Source of the DNA: Thermoactinomyces vulgaris
Lineage (GTDB): Bacteria > Bacillota > Bacilli > Thermoactinomycetales > Thermoactinomycetaceae
Length of the DNA: 64,000 bases
Direction: 5' to 3'
Assembly (NCBI RefSeq): GCF_003688725.1
Contig: NZ_REFP01000010.1
Location: 62,001 to 126,000 of the forward strand
Shown here in pieces: positions 18,928 through 26,532 of the stretch. Position 1 is the first letter of the stretch; every line of letters begins with the position of its first letter. The notes beneath the pieces were generated by a model that did not search any database, was not told where the DNA came from, and saw nothing but the letters and a program-made list of their open reading frames with translations. The position numbers and the translations under genes are program-made.

Positions 18928-19785
18928 AGAACGGGGGTGCACTTCAATCCGGATTGGAGTCGTCCCCTTAACTTCCCCGTCAATATGGTAAGGAAACGAT
19001 TCCGGTCCCAGGATTTCAATTTGTTGTGCCCGCTCAAACCGTATGGACGGGTGCCGGGCATGCCACCCGAAATAAGTTAATGGAAAAGCGCGAATAAACT
19101 GACCTTTCCTCAGATTTTGCACACAACAGACATCCAAATATCCGTCTTGAGTATCCGCCTGCGGACAAATCCGGATTCCTCCGCCGTATTGGCGGATATT
19201 GGCAACGGACACCATCCAACATTTCTCCAGCCGATACTCATTTCCGTCCATCCTCAGTGTCATGGACCGGGCCCTGTAGGAAAACAAACATTTCACCGCT
19301 TCCATCCCGTATGAAAACGATCCGAACCACTTTTTTAAGCCGGACCGGTTCACCCGCTCCACCACACTGACATCAAATCCCACCCCCGTGGATCCAAACA
19401 TGGGTTTTCCGTTCACGGTCGCCGTATCCACCGGTTCCGGGTGAAAATTCAAGATACGCGCCAGCGCTTTTTCCGGCCGGGAAGGGATGGCGTGGGCAAA
19501 AGCAAAATCATTTCCGGTTCCGGACGGAATAATCCCGAATGGAACCGGAACGCCAATCAAGCCGCTCCCCACCTCGTTCACCGTTCCGTCGCCACCGATG
19601 GCAACCACCGCTTGCCACTTTTTCTGTTTGGCTCCGTCACGAATCCGGGAAGTCAATTTTTCGTTTTGCTTCGTATGCCAGACTTCATAAGCAACGGACC
19701 GGGCCTTGAGATATTTTTCTGCCTTTTCCCAAAAAACTTTTCCTTTTCCTTTTCCCGATTCCGGATTCACCACAAATAAAATCAT
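18913..19785 (-). CDS. diacylglycerol/lipid kinase family protein (YegS/BmrU type)
   Basis: A 290-residue soluble kinase of the DAGK catalytic family that phosphorylates a lipid or sphingoid-like alcohol with ATP. Signatures: NPESGKGKG near the N-terminus, VVAIGGDGTVNEV (~residues 60-72), IPSGTGNDFA (~87-96), and an N-terminal Rossmann-like half followed by a beta-rich C-terminal half with DGYLDV. SD AGAAGGTGAG precedes the ATG. DgkB would be the essential undecaprenol-independent enzyme; this one is closer in motif set to BmrU/YerQ but the two cannot be separated by eye. Overlaps the convergent BtuF-like gene at its 3' end. Confidence 0.88.
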   Translation of the reverse strand: MILFVVNPESGKGKGKVFWEKAEKYLKARSVAYEVWHTKQNEKLTSRIRDGAKQKKWQAVVAIGGDGTVNEVGSGLIGVPVPFGIIPSGTGNDFAFAHAIPSRPEKALARILNFHPEPVDTATVNGKPMFGSTGVGFDVSVVERVNRSGLKKWFGSFSYGMEAVKCLFSYRARSMTLRMDGNEYRLEKCWMVSVANIRQYGGGIRICPQADTQDGYLDVCCVQNLRKGQFIRAFPLTYFGWHARHPSIRFERAQQIEILGPESFPYHIDGEVKGTTPIRIEVHPRSLLLL

Positions 19786-19819
19786 GTTCTCACCTTCTGC
19801 CCGAATGCATTCTTGCTAA

Positions 19820-19848
19820 AAAAAACCCAGGGTGCATCCCTGGTTTCT
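19820..19848 (-). terminator. terminator of yuiB
   Basis: CCAGGG (19827-19832) and CCCTGG (19838-19843), extended by flanking A/T pairs, followed on the minus strand by TTTTTTTT. It abuts the yuiB stop codon. Confidence 0.8.
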
Positions 19849-20116
19849 AGAACATCCGATATCCTTTTAAGCGCAACGTACGAATGGTAAAAATCCCGCC
19901 CAGGACTCCCAAAAAACCCGAAAAGAACAAAACGGCATTGACAATGGTAAAAATTTGCGTCACATCCCGCCCCACATACAAAACAACCCCGAAAAAAAGG
20001 GCGAGCGGCAACCAAGTGGTTTTTAAAATCATATTCAGAATAAAGCCCAATCCAAAAAATAAAACAAATAACAACGGAATGGAAATGATCAATTGGGCGA
20101 GCGTCACTTGAGTCAT
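19847..20116 (-). CDS. yuiB: YuiB-like small membrane protein
   Basis: An 89-residue protein made of about three hydrophobic helices with the sequence LLFVLFFGLGFILNMILKTTW, matching what I recall of B. subtilis YuiB. Function unknown. The GGAGG on the minus strand lies only 2 nt before the ATG at 20116 and 11 nt before an in-frame GTG at 20107, so the start is uncertain by three codons. It lies between the yuiA terminator and the lipid-kinase gene, in the same relative position to yuiA and yumB as in B. subtilis, which supports the name. Confidence 0.78.
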   Translation of the reverse strand: MTQVTLAQLIISIPLLFVLFFGLGFILNMILKTTWLPLALFFGVVLYVGRDVTQIFTIVNAVLFFSGFLGVLGGIFTIRTLRLKGYRMF

Positions 20117-20181
20117 CGCCTCCACATCTCAAAGTTCCCACTCATTTTACTGAATATCTTTCAGAAGGTCAACGATATAAA

Positions 20182-20203
20182 AAAACCCGCCAAAAGCGGG
20201 TTC
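20182..20203 (-). terminator. terminator of yuiA
   Basis: AACCCGC-CAAAA-GCGGGTT (20184-20202), followed on the minus strand by TTTTTTTATATCG, directly after the yuiA stop. Confidence 0.8.
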
Positions 20204-20206
20204 ACT

Positions 20207-20341
20207 TCATTTTTTATCTTCTTTTCCGGTTCCGTGACAGGCATAACACGCTTCCGTACCGCCCAGCAAAAGCTCCAAATACCCTTTTCCGCTGCAATAA
20301 TGGCAAGTATTTTCTGATAGTTCTGACATGGCTTTTTTCAT
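20207..20341 (-). CDS. yuiA: YuiA-like small zinc-finger protein
   Basis: A 44-residue protein, translated from the ATG at 20341 behind AGGGGGCGATTCC. It carries two DnaJ-type half zinc fingers, CHYCSGKGY and CYACHGTGK, 15 residues apart, around GYLELLLGGTEAC; this resembles the B. subtilis YuiA protein. An alternative ATG at 20329 would remove the first four residues. Function unknown: the DnaJ-like knuckles suggest binding to protein or zinc. It is flanked by the NADH dehydrogenase gene and yuiB on the same strand, with its own terminator. Confidence 0.78.
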   Translation of the reverse strand: MKKAMSELSENTCHYCSGKGYLELLLGGTEACYACHGTGKEDKK

Positions 20342-20493
20342 GGAATCGCCCCCTGTGGTCCCGTTTCAGAAATGATATAATATTCTAATCTAAATGAAAA
20401 ATTCCATTCAGGAGCAAGAACCGCGTTCACAATCCATGTAAGCGATAACATCAGAATCATGCCTTTTCTTTCGGAAAATTTCTGTATTCCATA

Positions 20494-20530
20494 ACAAAAA
20501 ACCCTTCTTAAACCAAGAAGGGTTTTTGTA
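20494..20530 (-). terminator. terminator of yumB
   Basis: AAAAACCCTTCTT (20496-20508) pairs with AAGAAGGGTTTTT (20515-20527); U-run on the minus strand, 15 bp past the stop. Confidence 0.88.
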
Positions 20531-20544
20531 AAAATCATAAATGA

Positions 20545-21744
20545 TTACAGTTTTCCTTTGCGAAGAACCAAAGAAACGCCACCCAACAAGAAGAGCCAGC
20601 GAAGATCAATGATTTTTTTCATGAACGCAGCTGTTCCGCCGGTCATCTTTTTATTTCCGACCACACCGATGGCCTCTTTTCTTCCCAGAGAAGCCACGGT
20701 TCCTTTCGGTTCATATTTAAACGGTTGGTCAAATTGACCCCCGCGAACCACTTTGGCCAATTGTTTGCCGAGATATTGGCCTTGCTGTGTGGAGATTTGG
20801 GCTGTCGGCGGGTAAGGACGCTCATTTTCGCTTTCTCCCGGGAACACGAGAGAGCTGTCACCCACGATAAACACATTGTCATGGCCGGGAGCACGTAGAT
20901 ATTCATCCACTTTCACACGTCCGCGCATCGTTTCAATGCCGGATTCTTCAACCAGTTTATTTCCGCGCACGCCACCGGTCCAGACCACGGTAGACGATTT
21001 GATTTCACGTCCGCCTTTCAGGATGACACCGTCTTTGGTGCACTCTTCGATCGGCGTATTGACAATGAATTCAACACCTTTATTTTCCAGGTATTTCACT
21101 GCATAGTCCACCAGTTCTTTGTCAAATCCCGGCAAGACGGTCGGTGCCGCTTCCACATTCACAATACGGACTTTTTCAAGCGGAATGTCATAATCCCGGC
21201 ACAGCTCGGGCATGCGATCCACCAATTCGCCCACGTACTCAATTCCGGTGAATCCGGCTCCCCCGACCACGATCGTGATCAATTCTTCTTTTTTCTCAAT
21301 GGCATAACGCGAGAACATGTATTCCATGTGCTCGCGAATCATGCGCACGCTGTTGATATTGCGAATAAAGAACGCATTTTCCAATAAACCTTTAATACCA
21401 AACGTTTCCGGTGCGCTTCCCAATCCAACCACCAAATAGTCATATTGGATCGGGTCATTGTTTTCCAACAGAACCGTTTTTTCGTCCAACTTCATTCCGG
21501 TCACCCGGTCTTGGATAAAACGGATCCGGTTGGTGTCAATGACCGACGGGATCGAAACACGTGCGTGATCATGATGGGAAGTTCCTGCAGCCGGCTCATG
21601 CAATTTCGTCGTGATATAGTGGTAACTGTTTTGGTTGACCAGGGTAATTTCTGCTTCGTTCGCATTCAGATTTTTGGCCAATCCTTTGGCTGTCATCAGT
21701 CCGCCATACCCTGCTCCAAGGATCACGATTTTAGGTATACTCAT
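20545..21744 (-). CDS. yumB: type II NADH dehydrogenase (NDH-2)
   Basis: A 399-residue peripheral-membrane flavoprotein that passes electrons from NADH to menaquinone without pumping protons. FAD-binding motif at the N-terminus (IVILGAGYGGLMTAKGL), NAD-binding motif in the middle (IVVGGAGFTGIEYVGEL), a second FAD contact in NVFIVGDSS, and a C-terminal amphipathic membrane anchor (WLFLLGGVSLVL). The ATG at 21744 follows GGATGTGAT. Divergent from yumC across a 283-bp AT-rich intergenic region, as in B. subtilis yumC/yumB. Together with mqnE (menaquinone synthesis) and the Fe-S genes nearby it belongs to the respiratory housekeeping block. Confidence 0.92.
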   Translation of the reverse strand: MSIPKIVILGAGYGGLMTAKGLAKNLNANEAEITLVNQNSYHYITTKLHEPAAGTSHHDHARVSIPSVIDTNRIRFIQDRVTGMKLDEKTVLLENNDPIQYDYLVVGLGSAPETFGIKGLLENAFFIRNINSVRMIREHMEYMFSRYAIEKKEELITIVVGGAGFTGIEYVGELVDRMPELCRDYDIPLEKVRIVNVEAAPTVLPGFDKELVDYAVKYLENKGVEFIVNTPIEECTKDGVILKGGREIKSSTVVWTGGVRGNKLVEESGIETMRGRVKVDEYLRAPGHDNVFIVGDSSLVFPGESENERPYPPTAQISTQQGQYLGKQLAKVVRGGQFDQPFKYEPKGTVASLGRKEAIGVVGNKKMTGGTAAFMKKIIDLRWLFLLGGVSLVLRKGKL

Positions 21745-22027
21745 CACAAATCACATCCATCTAAAGTATTATTTAGTATGATTGATTTCTCACAATCTGA
21801 AAAGGTTCGAACGCTTCGTGATCATTGAATCATGCCATTGATTATGATATTATTTTCACGAACTTTTAGCAAGAGCTTTTGTTCACATTTTCTCCACTTC
21901 ATTTCAGTCTATCCGGCAAAAACGAATTGGTAAATTTTTTAAAGCTATGGATTCGATCATCACATCATGTTATATGATTATTATATAATTTTCTCCATTT
22001 TCGCAATAATATTTTGGAGGTGCGCTT

Positions 22028-23035
22028 GTGACAACACAACAAGTTGAACAAAACATAACCGATATCATTGTGATCGGCGGAGGGCCAACCGGGCTCTTTG
22101 CTGCTTTTTACGCCGGAATGCGCCAAGCTTCCGTCAAAGTCATTGAAAGCCTGCCGCAATTGGGAGGCCAATTGTCTGCACTCTATCCGGAAAAATATAT
22201 TTATGACATTGCCGGTTTTCCCAAAGTGACCGCCCAAAACCTGGTGGATAATCTGATTGAGCAAGCCAACCTTTTTCATCCCACCTATTGTTTGGATGAA
22301 AAGGTCTTACAAGTTCATAAAAAAGAAGAACGATTATTTGAGGTTGTCACCCAAAAACAAGTGCATTTGGGCCGTTCTGTGATTATCACCGCTGGTTGCG
22401 GAGCTTTTGAACCACGCAAATTGAAACTGCCGGAAGCTGAGAAATTTGAAAACACCCATATTCATTACTTTGTCAAAGACAAGCGGCAGTTTGAAGGAAA
22501 AGATGTTTTAATCGCCGGCGGGGGAGATTCCGCGGTGGATTGGGCTTTGATGCTGGAACCGGTCGCCAAAAGTGTCACTTTGATCCATCGCCGGGACAAA
22601 TTCCGCGCTCATGAGCACAGTGTCGAAAAAATGATGAATTCCGGCATCAGGGTGTTAACCCCGCGGGAAATTACCGCGATCGAAGGAGCCACACACATCG
22701 AAAAAGTGACGATTTCTGATAAAAAAAGCGGTGTATCCGAGGAATTGAAAGTGGATGAAGTGATTGTCAGCTTTGGGTTTGTCTCTTCGTTGGGGCCGAT
22801 TCAAGAGTGGGGACTTCACATCGAAAAAGGATCCATCCTTGTCAACTCCAAAATGGAAACCAACATCCCCGGCATTTACGCCGCCGGCGATATTGCCACC
22901 TATGAAGGAAAAGTCAAACTGATCACTGTTGGTTTCGGGGAAGCCCCCATTGCCGTCAACCATGCCAAACAATACATTGATCCGGATGCCCGTGTTCAGC
23001 CTCAACACAGCTCCAATTTAAAATTGGACCGGTAA
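22028..23035 (+). CDS. yumC: ferredoxin--NADP(+) reductase, thioredoxin-reductase type
   Basis: A 335-residue FAD/NADPH enzyme (FNR type 2) that exchanges electrons between NADPH and ferredoxin or flavodoxin. FAD-binding [18 protein letters not shown] at the N-terminus, NADPH-binding [14 protein letters not shown] in the middle, and C-terminal [17 protein letters not shown]. The CxxC of true thioredoxin reductases is absent between the two domains, which is what separates the FNR group. It starts with GTG at 22028 behind GGAGGTGCGCTT. Divergent from yumB. Confidence 0.93.
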   Translation: MTTQQVEQNITDIIVIGGGPTGLFAAFYAGMRQASVKVIESLPQLGGQLSALYPEKYIYDIAGFPKVTAQNLVDNLIEQANLFHPTYCLDEKVLQVHKKEERLFEVVTQKQVHLGRSVIITAGCGAFEPRKLKLPEAEKFENTHIHYFVKDKRQFEGKDVLIAGGGDSAVDWALMLEPVAKSVTLIHRRDKFRAHEHSVEKMMNSGIRVLTPREITAIEGATHIEKVTISDKKSGVSEELKVDEVIVSFGFVSSLGPIQEWGLHIEKGSILVNSKMETNIPGIYAAGDIATYEGKVKLITVGFGEAPIAVNHAKQYIDPDARVQPQHSSNLKLDR

Positions 23036-23098
23036 TTTGTTGCATGATCCCTCCTTTGATTTGAAACGATAAATATAAAATCAAAGGAGGGATTTTTT

Positions 23099-23362
23099 TT
23101 GGGTACTCATTATGCTTGTCCCGTTTGCAACGGGTTTTCCGCCCTCGAAACTCATCGTTGCCCCGGGTGCGGTCATGTTTTGGAAGACAACGGACGGTTG
23201 ACTGACCTGTTCAGTGATTACAGTCCTTACCGGGAGATTGATGATCTGAAAATGACCGACGGGCTGACCGATCTGAAAACCCGTCAATGTCCTCACACCC
23301 TCATCTGTCCCGCTTGCGGGCATTCCAAAGTGATGCTGGTGGATGAAATCCCGATATCGTAA
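23099..23362 (+). CDS. small double zinc-ribbon protein
   Basis: An 87-residue protein with three CxxC pairs (ACPVCNGF, CPGCGH, and C-terminal ICPACGHSK) and a short acidic helical middle. It starts with TTG at 23099: AAGGAGGG lies 7 nt upstream and no ATG or GTG fits. Function unknown. It sits immediately downstream of yumC (63 bp) and may be co-transcribed with it; a shared terminator with the convergent IscA-type gene follows. Confidence 0.7.
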   Translation: MGTHYACPVCNGFSALETHRCPGCGHVLEDNGRLTDLFSDYSPYREIDDLKMTDGLTDLKTRQCPHTLICPACGHSKVMLVDEIPIS

Positions 23363-23398
23363 AAAAACCCATCTCACATGGAGACGGGTTTTTTTTAA
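23361..23398. terminator. bidirectional terminator between zinc-ribbon gene and the IscA-type gene
   Basis: CCCATCTC and GAGACGGG with A- and T-runs on either side. One A-C mismatch on the plus transcript becomes a G-U wobble on the minus transcript, so it should be stronger for the minus-strand gene. Confidence 0.75.
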
Positions 23399-23754
23399 CA
23401 ATCCTCGTCGGGCCGGCCTGATTCCGTTGCCGTCCGAAATGATGATCCGCAACCGCAAGTAACCGTTGCATTCGGATTATCGATACTGAATCCGCCGCCC
23501 ATGACGGTCTCTTTGTAATCAATCACCGTTCCCTGCAGCAACGGTTGGCTTCGTTGATCAACCAAAATCCGGACACCAAACTGGTTCAATTCCATATCAT
23601 TTTCTTTCTTTTCTTCATCAAAACCCATACTATATGAAAAACCGCTGCATCCGCCGTATTCCACGCCAACGCGCAGATAGAGGTTTTCCGGATGCTCTTG
23701 TTCGCTCAACATATCCTTCACTTTTAAAGCGGCTTGTTCCGTCAATGTAATCAT
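23395..23754 (-). CDS. yutM: A-type iron-sulfur carrier (HesB/IscA family, YutM/ErpA-like)
   Basis: A 119-residue protein that carries or inserts Fe-S clusters. The three conserved cysteines are present: Cys36 in YGGCSGFSY and Cys100/Cys102 in VTCGCGSSF. The ATG at 23754 follows AAGGAGGGAATGCCCC; an upstream longer reading has no SD. It lies in the conserved yut/yum neighbourhood, beside yumC and within reach of the NifU-like yutI (35284). Client proteins here could include LipA and MqnE, both radical-SAM enzymes in this window, which is inference. Confidence 0.9.
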   Translation of the reverse strand: MITLTEQAALKVKDMLSEQEHPENLYLRVGVEYGGCSGFSYSMGFDEEKKENDMELNQFGVRILVDQRSQPLLQGTVIDYKETVMGGGFSIDNPNATVTCGCGSSFRTATESGRPDEDC

Positions 23755-23817
23755 GGGGCATTCCCTCCTTCTCTTTACAGTATACAAGGGAATCTTCCCC
23801 TGATACAACCGATGAGC

Positions 23818-24066
23818 TCAGATCGCTTTCATCATCGCCTGTTTGGAACGTTTTTTCGTTCTTTGCATCGGGGAACGAAGCGGATAGATGATTTCTTCTC
23901 CCCTTTGGTGAAGAATCGTTTCCTGCTCCCACAAATTATGCAGTTCGTCGAGCTCCCGGCTCAGTTCATAAACGGCCGGATGATTCAAACCGAAACGATC
24001 TGCCGCTTCTTCCATGCGTTTTCTTGCTTTTTCCAACTGATCTTTTAACGCCGGACCCCCACTCAT
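23818..24066 (-). CDS. Spo0E-family aspartyl-phosphate phosphatase
   Basis: An 82-residue protein with the Spo0E signature LSRELDELH (SRELD at residues 36-40; family consensus SQELD) inside a predicted two-helix hairpin. Spo0E-type proteins dephosphorylate Spo0A~P and hold back sporulation. The ATG at 24066 follows GAGGAGGTCATAAG. A basic C-terminal tail (RTKKRSKQ) is longer than in typical Spo0E proteins. It is a separate gene 63 bp upstream of the IscA-type gene on the same strand. Target specificity is inferred from the family only. Confidence 0.82.
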   Translation of the reverse strand: MSGGPALKDQLEKARKRMEEAADRFGLNHPAVYELSRELDELHNLWEQETILHQRGEEIIYPLRSPMQRTKKRSKQAMMKAI

Positions 24067-24459
24067 CTTATGACCTCCTCTCCCCTGTCTTGACCCATCT
24101 CTCATCAAACAAGGCACATTTGTTCGAAATCTGCCAGTTATTTTCAGTATACAATGACAAAACTGAAAAGAAAAGCCGCATTTTTTACAAATTATTCAAT
24201 TAAATATATTATTTAGACACAACTTCTTGTTATCTCCATCCTTTCCAAACTTTTTGCGCCGTTATGTAAAAAAATGTAACCCCCTTCCCTCCCGGGAAAT
24301 TGACAAAATCCGGGCGACGGAAGAGGCCTTCCCGTTTGTTTTCCAATGATTATCCTTTGTGGTAGAATAATATAAGTTCGATTTGTTATTTAGACATTCG
24401 AAATAATTTCAGATATCATTGGTTCTTTGTTTGATCAGAAATGAGAGGAGGAACCCTCC
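24067..24459. other. intergenic region of 393 bp between the Spo0E-like gene and mqnE
   Basis: Divergent promoter region. It contains an 11-bp direct repeat TTATTTAGACA (24209-24219 and 24386-24396), a GC-rich patch at 24280-24335, and one candidate promoter (24340-24368). No small ORF with an SD is visible. Confidence 0.45.
24340..24368 (+). promoter_or_regulatory. candidate promoter of mqnE
   Basis: TTTCCA (24340-24345), 17-bp spacer, TAGAAT (24363-24368). About 90 bp of leader would precede the mqnE start. Weak -35, so tentative. Confidence 0.4.
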
Positions 24460-25560
24460 ATGTCGTTAACCTCCACGGTTTCAGACCGCAATTTGGATAT
24501 GATTGTGGAGAAGGTGAAACATGGGGAACGCCTTACATTGGAAGACGGGCTCACTTTATACGAATCGCCGGACTTACTCACCATCGGCCAATTGGCCAAT
24601 GAAGTAAACAGGAGAAAGAATGGGGATCGTGTTTACTTTATCCAGAATATGTACTTAAACCCGACAAACGTTTGTGAAGCCAGATGTGCATTCTGCGCTT
24701 TCCGGCGGGATCCCGGGGAAGAAGGGGCTTACACCATGTCGCCCGAGGAATTGCTGGAACATGTCGGCGAGCGGTACACGGAAGGAATCCGGGAATTCCA
24801 CATTGTCGGCGGACATAACCACACGGTGCCGTTTGACTATTATCTTGAAACGGTAGCCATCTTGAAAAAACACTACCCGCATGTGACCATCAAAGCTTAC
24901 ACGGCGGCGGAAGTGGAATTTTTCTCCCGCTTGTCCGGGCGTCCGGTCGAAACGGTCTTGAAAGAACTGATGGACGCCGGCGTCAGCTCCCTGACCGGCG
25001 GCGGCGCGGAAATCCTGACCGAGCGTTACCGTTTAAAAATGAGCCCCGACAAAGCAAGCACCGACGACTGGTTGAATGTCCACCGCACCGCGCACCAGCT
25101 GGGAATGAAAACGCACAGCACCATGCTTTACGGATCGATTGAAACCAAGGAAGAACGGTTGATTCACATGATCCGCCTGCGTGAATTGCAAGACGAAACC
25201 AACGGCTTTTTGGTCTTTATTCCCTTGGCGGTACAACCCAAAAGCGTCAATGCTTCCATCAAACGTCGCACTTCGGCGATGGACGACCTGAGAACCATTG
25301 CCATCAGCCGGCTGATGCTGGATAATTTCCCGCATATCAAAGCTTATTTTATCAATATCGGAACGCAGCTGGCGCAATTGGCCACGCAATTCGGTTCTTC
25401 CGATCTGCACGGAACCCTGGTTCAGGAACGAATCAGCCATGCCGCTGGCGCTTTGACGCAACAAGCATTGACCAAAGACGAACTGATCTGGCTGATCAAA
25501 GGAGCCAACCGCACACCGGTCGAACGGGACACGTTCTACAACGAAATTGCGGTTTACTAG
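24460..25560 (+). CDS. mqnE: aminodeoxyfutalosine synthase
   Basis: A 366-residue radical-SAM enzyme of the futalosine route to menaquinone, joining the carboxyvinyloxy-benzoate and adenosyl parts to give aminofutalosine. The 4Fe-4S motif CxxxCxxC is at residues 72-79 (VCEARCAFCAF), followed by the family's FHIVGGHNH loop. Length and motifs match MqnE rather than MqnC. The ATG at 24460 follows GAGAGGAGGAACC. It is monocistronic here with a terminator at 25565-25594; mqnA, mqnC and mqnD are not in the window. Its presence indicates menaquinone is not made by the classical MenF-MenD route of B. subtilis. Confidence 0.93.
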   Translation: MSLTSTVSDRNLDMIVEKVKHGERLTLEDGLTLYESPDLLTIGQLANEVNRRKNGDRVYFIQNMYLNPTNVCEARCAFCAFRRDPGEEGAYTMSPEELLEHVGERYTEGIREFHIVGGHNHTVPFDYYLETVAILKKHYPHVTIKAYTAAEVEFFSRLSGRPVETVLKELMDAGVSSLTGGGAEILTERYRLKMSPDKASTDDWLNVHRTAHQLGMKTHSTMLYGSIETKEERLIHMIRLRELQDETNGFLVFIPLAVQPKSVNASIKRRTSAMDDLRTIAISRLMLDNFPHIKAYFINIGTQLAQLATQFGSSDLHGTLVQERISHAAGALTQQALTKDELIWLIKGANRTPVERDTFYNEIAVY

Positions 25561-25561
25561 A

Positions 25562-25598
25562 AAAAAAGCATCCGGCTGAAACAACCGGATGCTTTTTT
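25562..25598. terminator. bidirectional terminator between mqnE and yuzB
   Basis: AAAGCATCCGG and CCGGATGCTTT (within 25565-25594) with A-run before and T-run after. Confidence 0.88.
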
Positions 25599-25836
25599 AA
25601 TATCGAATTTCCATGTCTTCAATCTCCTCATAAATTTTCTTGAGAAGTTCTTTTCCGCTGTCCGCCGTGACGATTTCCCCGTTGACCAATGCATAGGGAC
25701 CTTGCGCACAGATTCCGCAGTTCCCCAAACAGTCATACTCCAACACATCAATCCCCGGATCTTTTTCCAGCTCGTTTTTTACGGCCAACACTTCATCCGT
25801 CAAATTATTGATGCAAAACTCAACAAGAGGGATCAT
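25597..25836 (-). CDS. yuzB: YuzB family protein (DUF1450)
   Basis: A 79-residue protein with conserved cysteines: one near the N-terminus (EFCINN) and three in YDCLGNCGICAQGPYALV, an arrangement similar to a thioredoxin-like ferredoxin. Redox or Fe-S binding is possible; function is not known. The ATG at 25836 follows TGGAGTGAATATAA. It stands alone between the mqnE terminator and the end of the capsule operon. In B. subtilis the homologue also lies in the yut/yum region. Confidence 0.87.
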   Translation of the reverse strand: MIPLVEFCINNLTDEVLAVKNELEKDPGIDVLEYDCLGNCGICAQGPYALVNGEIVTADSGKELLKKIYEEIEDMEIRY

Positions 25837-25916
25837 TTATATTCACTCCATCATTGACTTCATCTTTTGGTTGTTATTATATAACGATTCCATGGCTTTT
25901 CCCATTTCCAGAAAAA

Positions 25917-25951
25917 AACAGCACTCCGGGCCATGGATTCACCCGGAGTTT
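25917..25951 (-). terminator. terminator of the capsule operon
   Basis: On the minus strand ACTCCGGG...CCCGGAGT followed by GCTGTTTTTTTC. The first stem strand includes the last codons and stop (25939-25941) of the final gene. Confidence 0.82.
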
Positions 25952-26508
25952 GGTGCATTCTGATTCTCTTCTTTGATTAATTTCAGGCCGGTTTCTTTCA
26001 TCACCCGGATCGTCTCTGATTGGCTCCATTGCCGGTCCTCGATGATTTCATCCGTAAAAACCAAGGTGGACAAGTCGTCCAAGATGTCATGGGAAGCTCT
26101 CGTTCCCAATTTATTCTTTGCCTGGTTCAAATCCTGACGAAAAGCTTGGAAAAAAGCAAAGTACTTTCCGTTGTTTACATATTCGGGTTGATTGATGATG
26201 GATTCGATATTTTGAAATTCGCTCTCCGGATGATCGAGCGGGGCCCCCCATTCCGGCCCGAACACAAAATAGTGATCATGCTGATGGAGTGCGTCCAAAG
26301 ATCTGGCAATCGCATCGAAATCCTCCCGCCGAAAAATCCCTTCATCCGGCTTGTCCAGTAAGGTTCCTTTCACCAACTGTTCCCGGTATTTTTCAATCGC
26401 TTGTTTTTCTTCAGGACTCAGCTGTTCCACATGACGAAAATCCATTAAAAAAAACAATATGGCTCCAATGATCAAAAAAGGAGTAAGTATTCGCAACAAA
26501 CGCTTCAT
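25939..26508 (-). CDS. hypothetical membrane-anchored protein, last gene of the PGA operon
   Basis: A 189-residue protein I do not recognise. A short basic N-terminus is followed by one hydrophobic anchor (residues ~5-22, LLRILTPFLIIGAILFFLM) and an acidic, largely helical outer domain rich in Glu, Gln and Asp, with aromatic clusters (HYFVFGPEWGAPLDH). No lipobox or known motif. The ATG at 26508 has GGAGG 7 nt upstream. It is 24 bp downstream of the gamma-glutamyltransferase gene, on the same strand, and ends in the operon terminator. By position it could act on the polymer or help CapD; it is much larger than PgsE/CapE (about 50 residues), so it is not that protein. Confidence 0.72.
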   Translation of the reverse strand: MKRLLRILTPFLIIGAILFFLMDFRHVEQLSPEEKQAIEKYREQLVKGTLLDKPDEGIFRREDFDAIARSLDALHQHDHYFVFGPEWGAPLDHPESEFQNIESIINQPEYVNNGKYFAFFQAFRQDLNQAKNKLGTRASHDILDDLSTLVFTDEIIEDRQWSQSETIRVMKETGLKLIKEENQNAPNSG

Positions 26509-26532
26509 ACCCATGCCTCCAACCCGTCTCCA

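Noticed and set aside
21780-21800. Rex-type operator in front of the NDH-2 gene
   Set aside because: Only one half of the TTGTGA...TCACAA palindrome is convincing (TCACAA at 21789-21794); not enough for a call.
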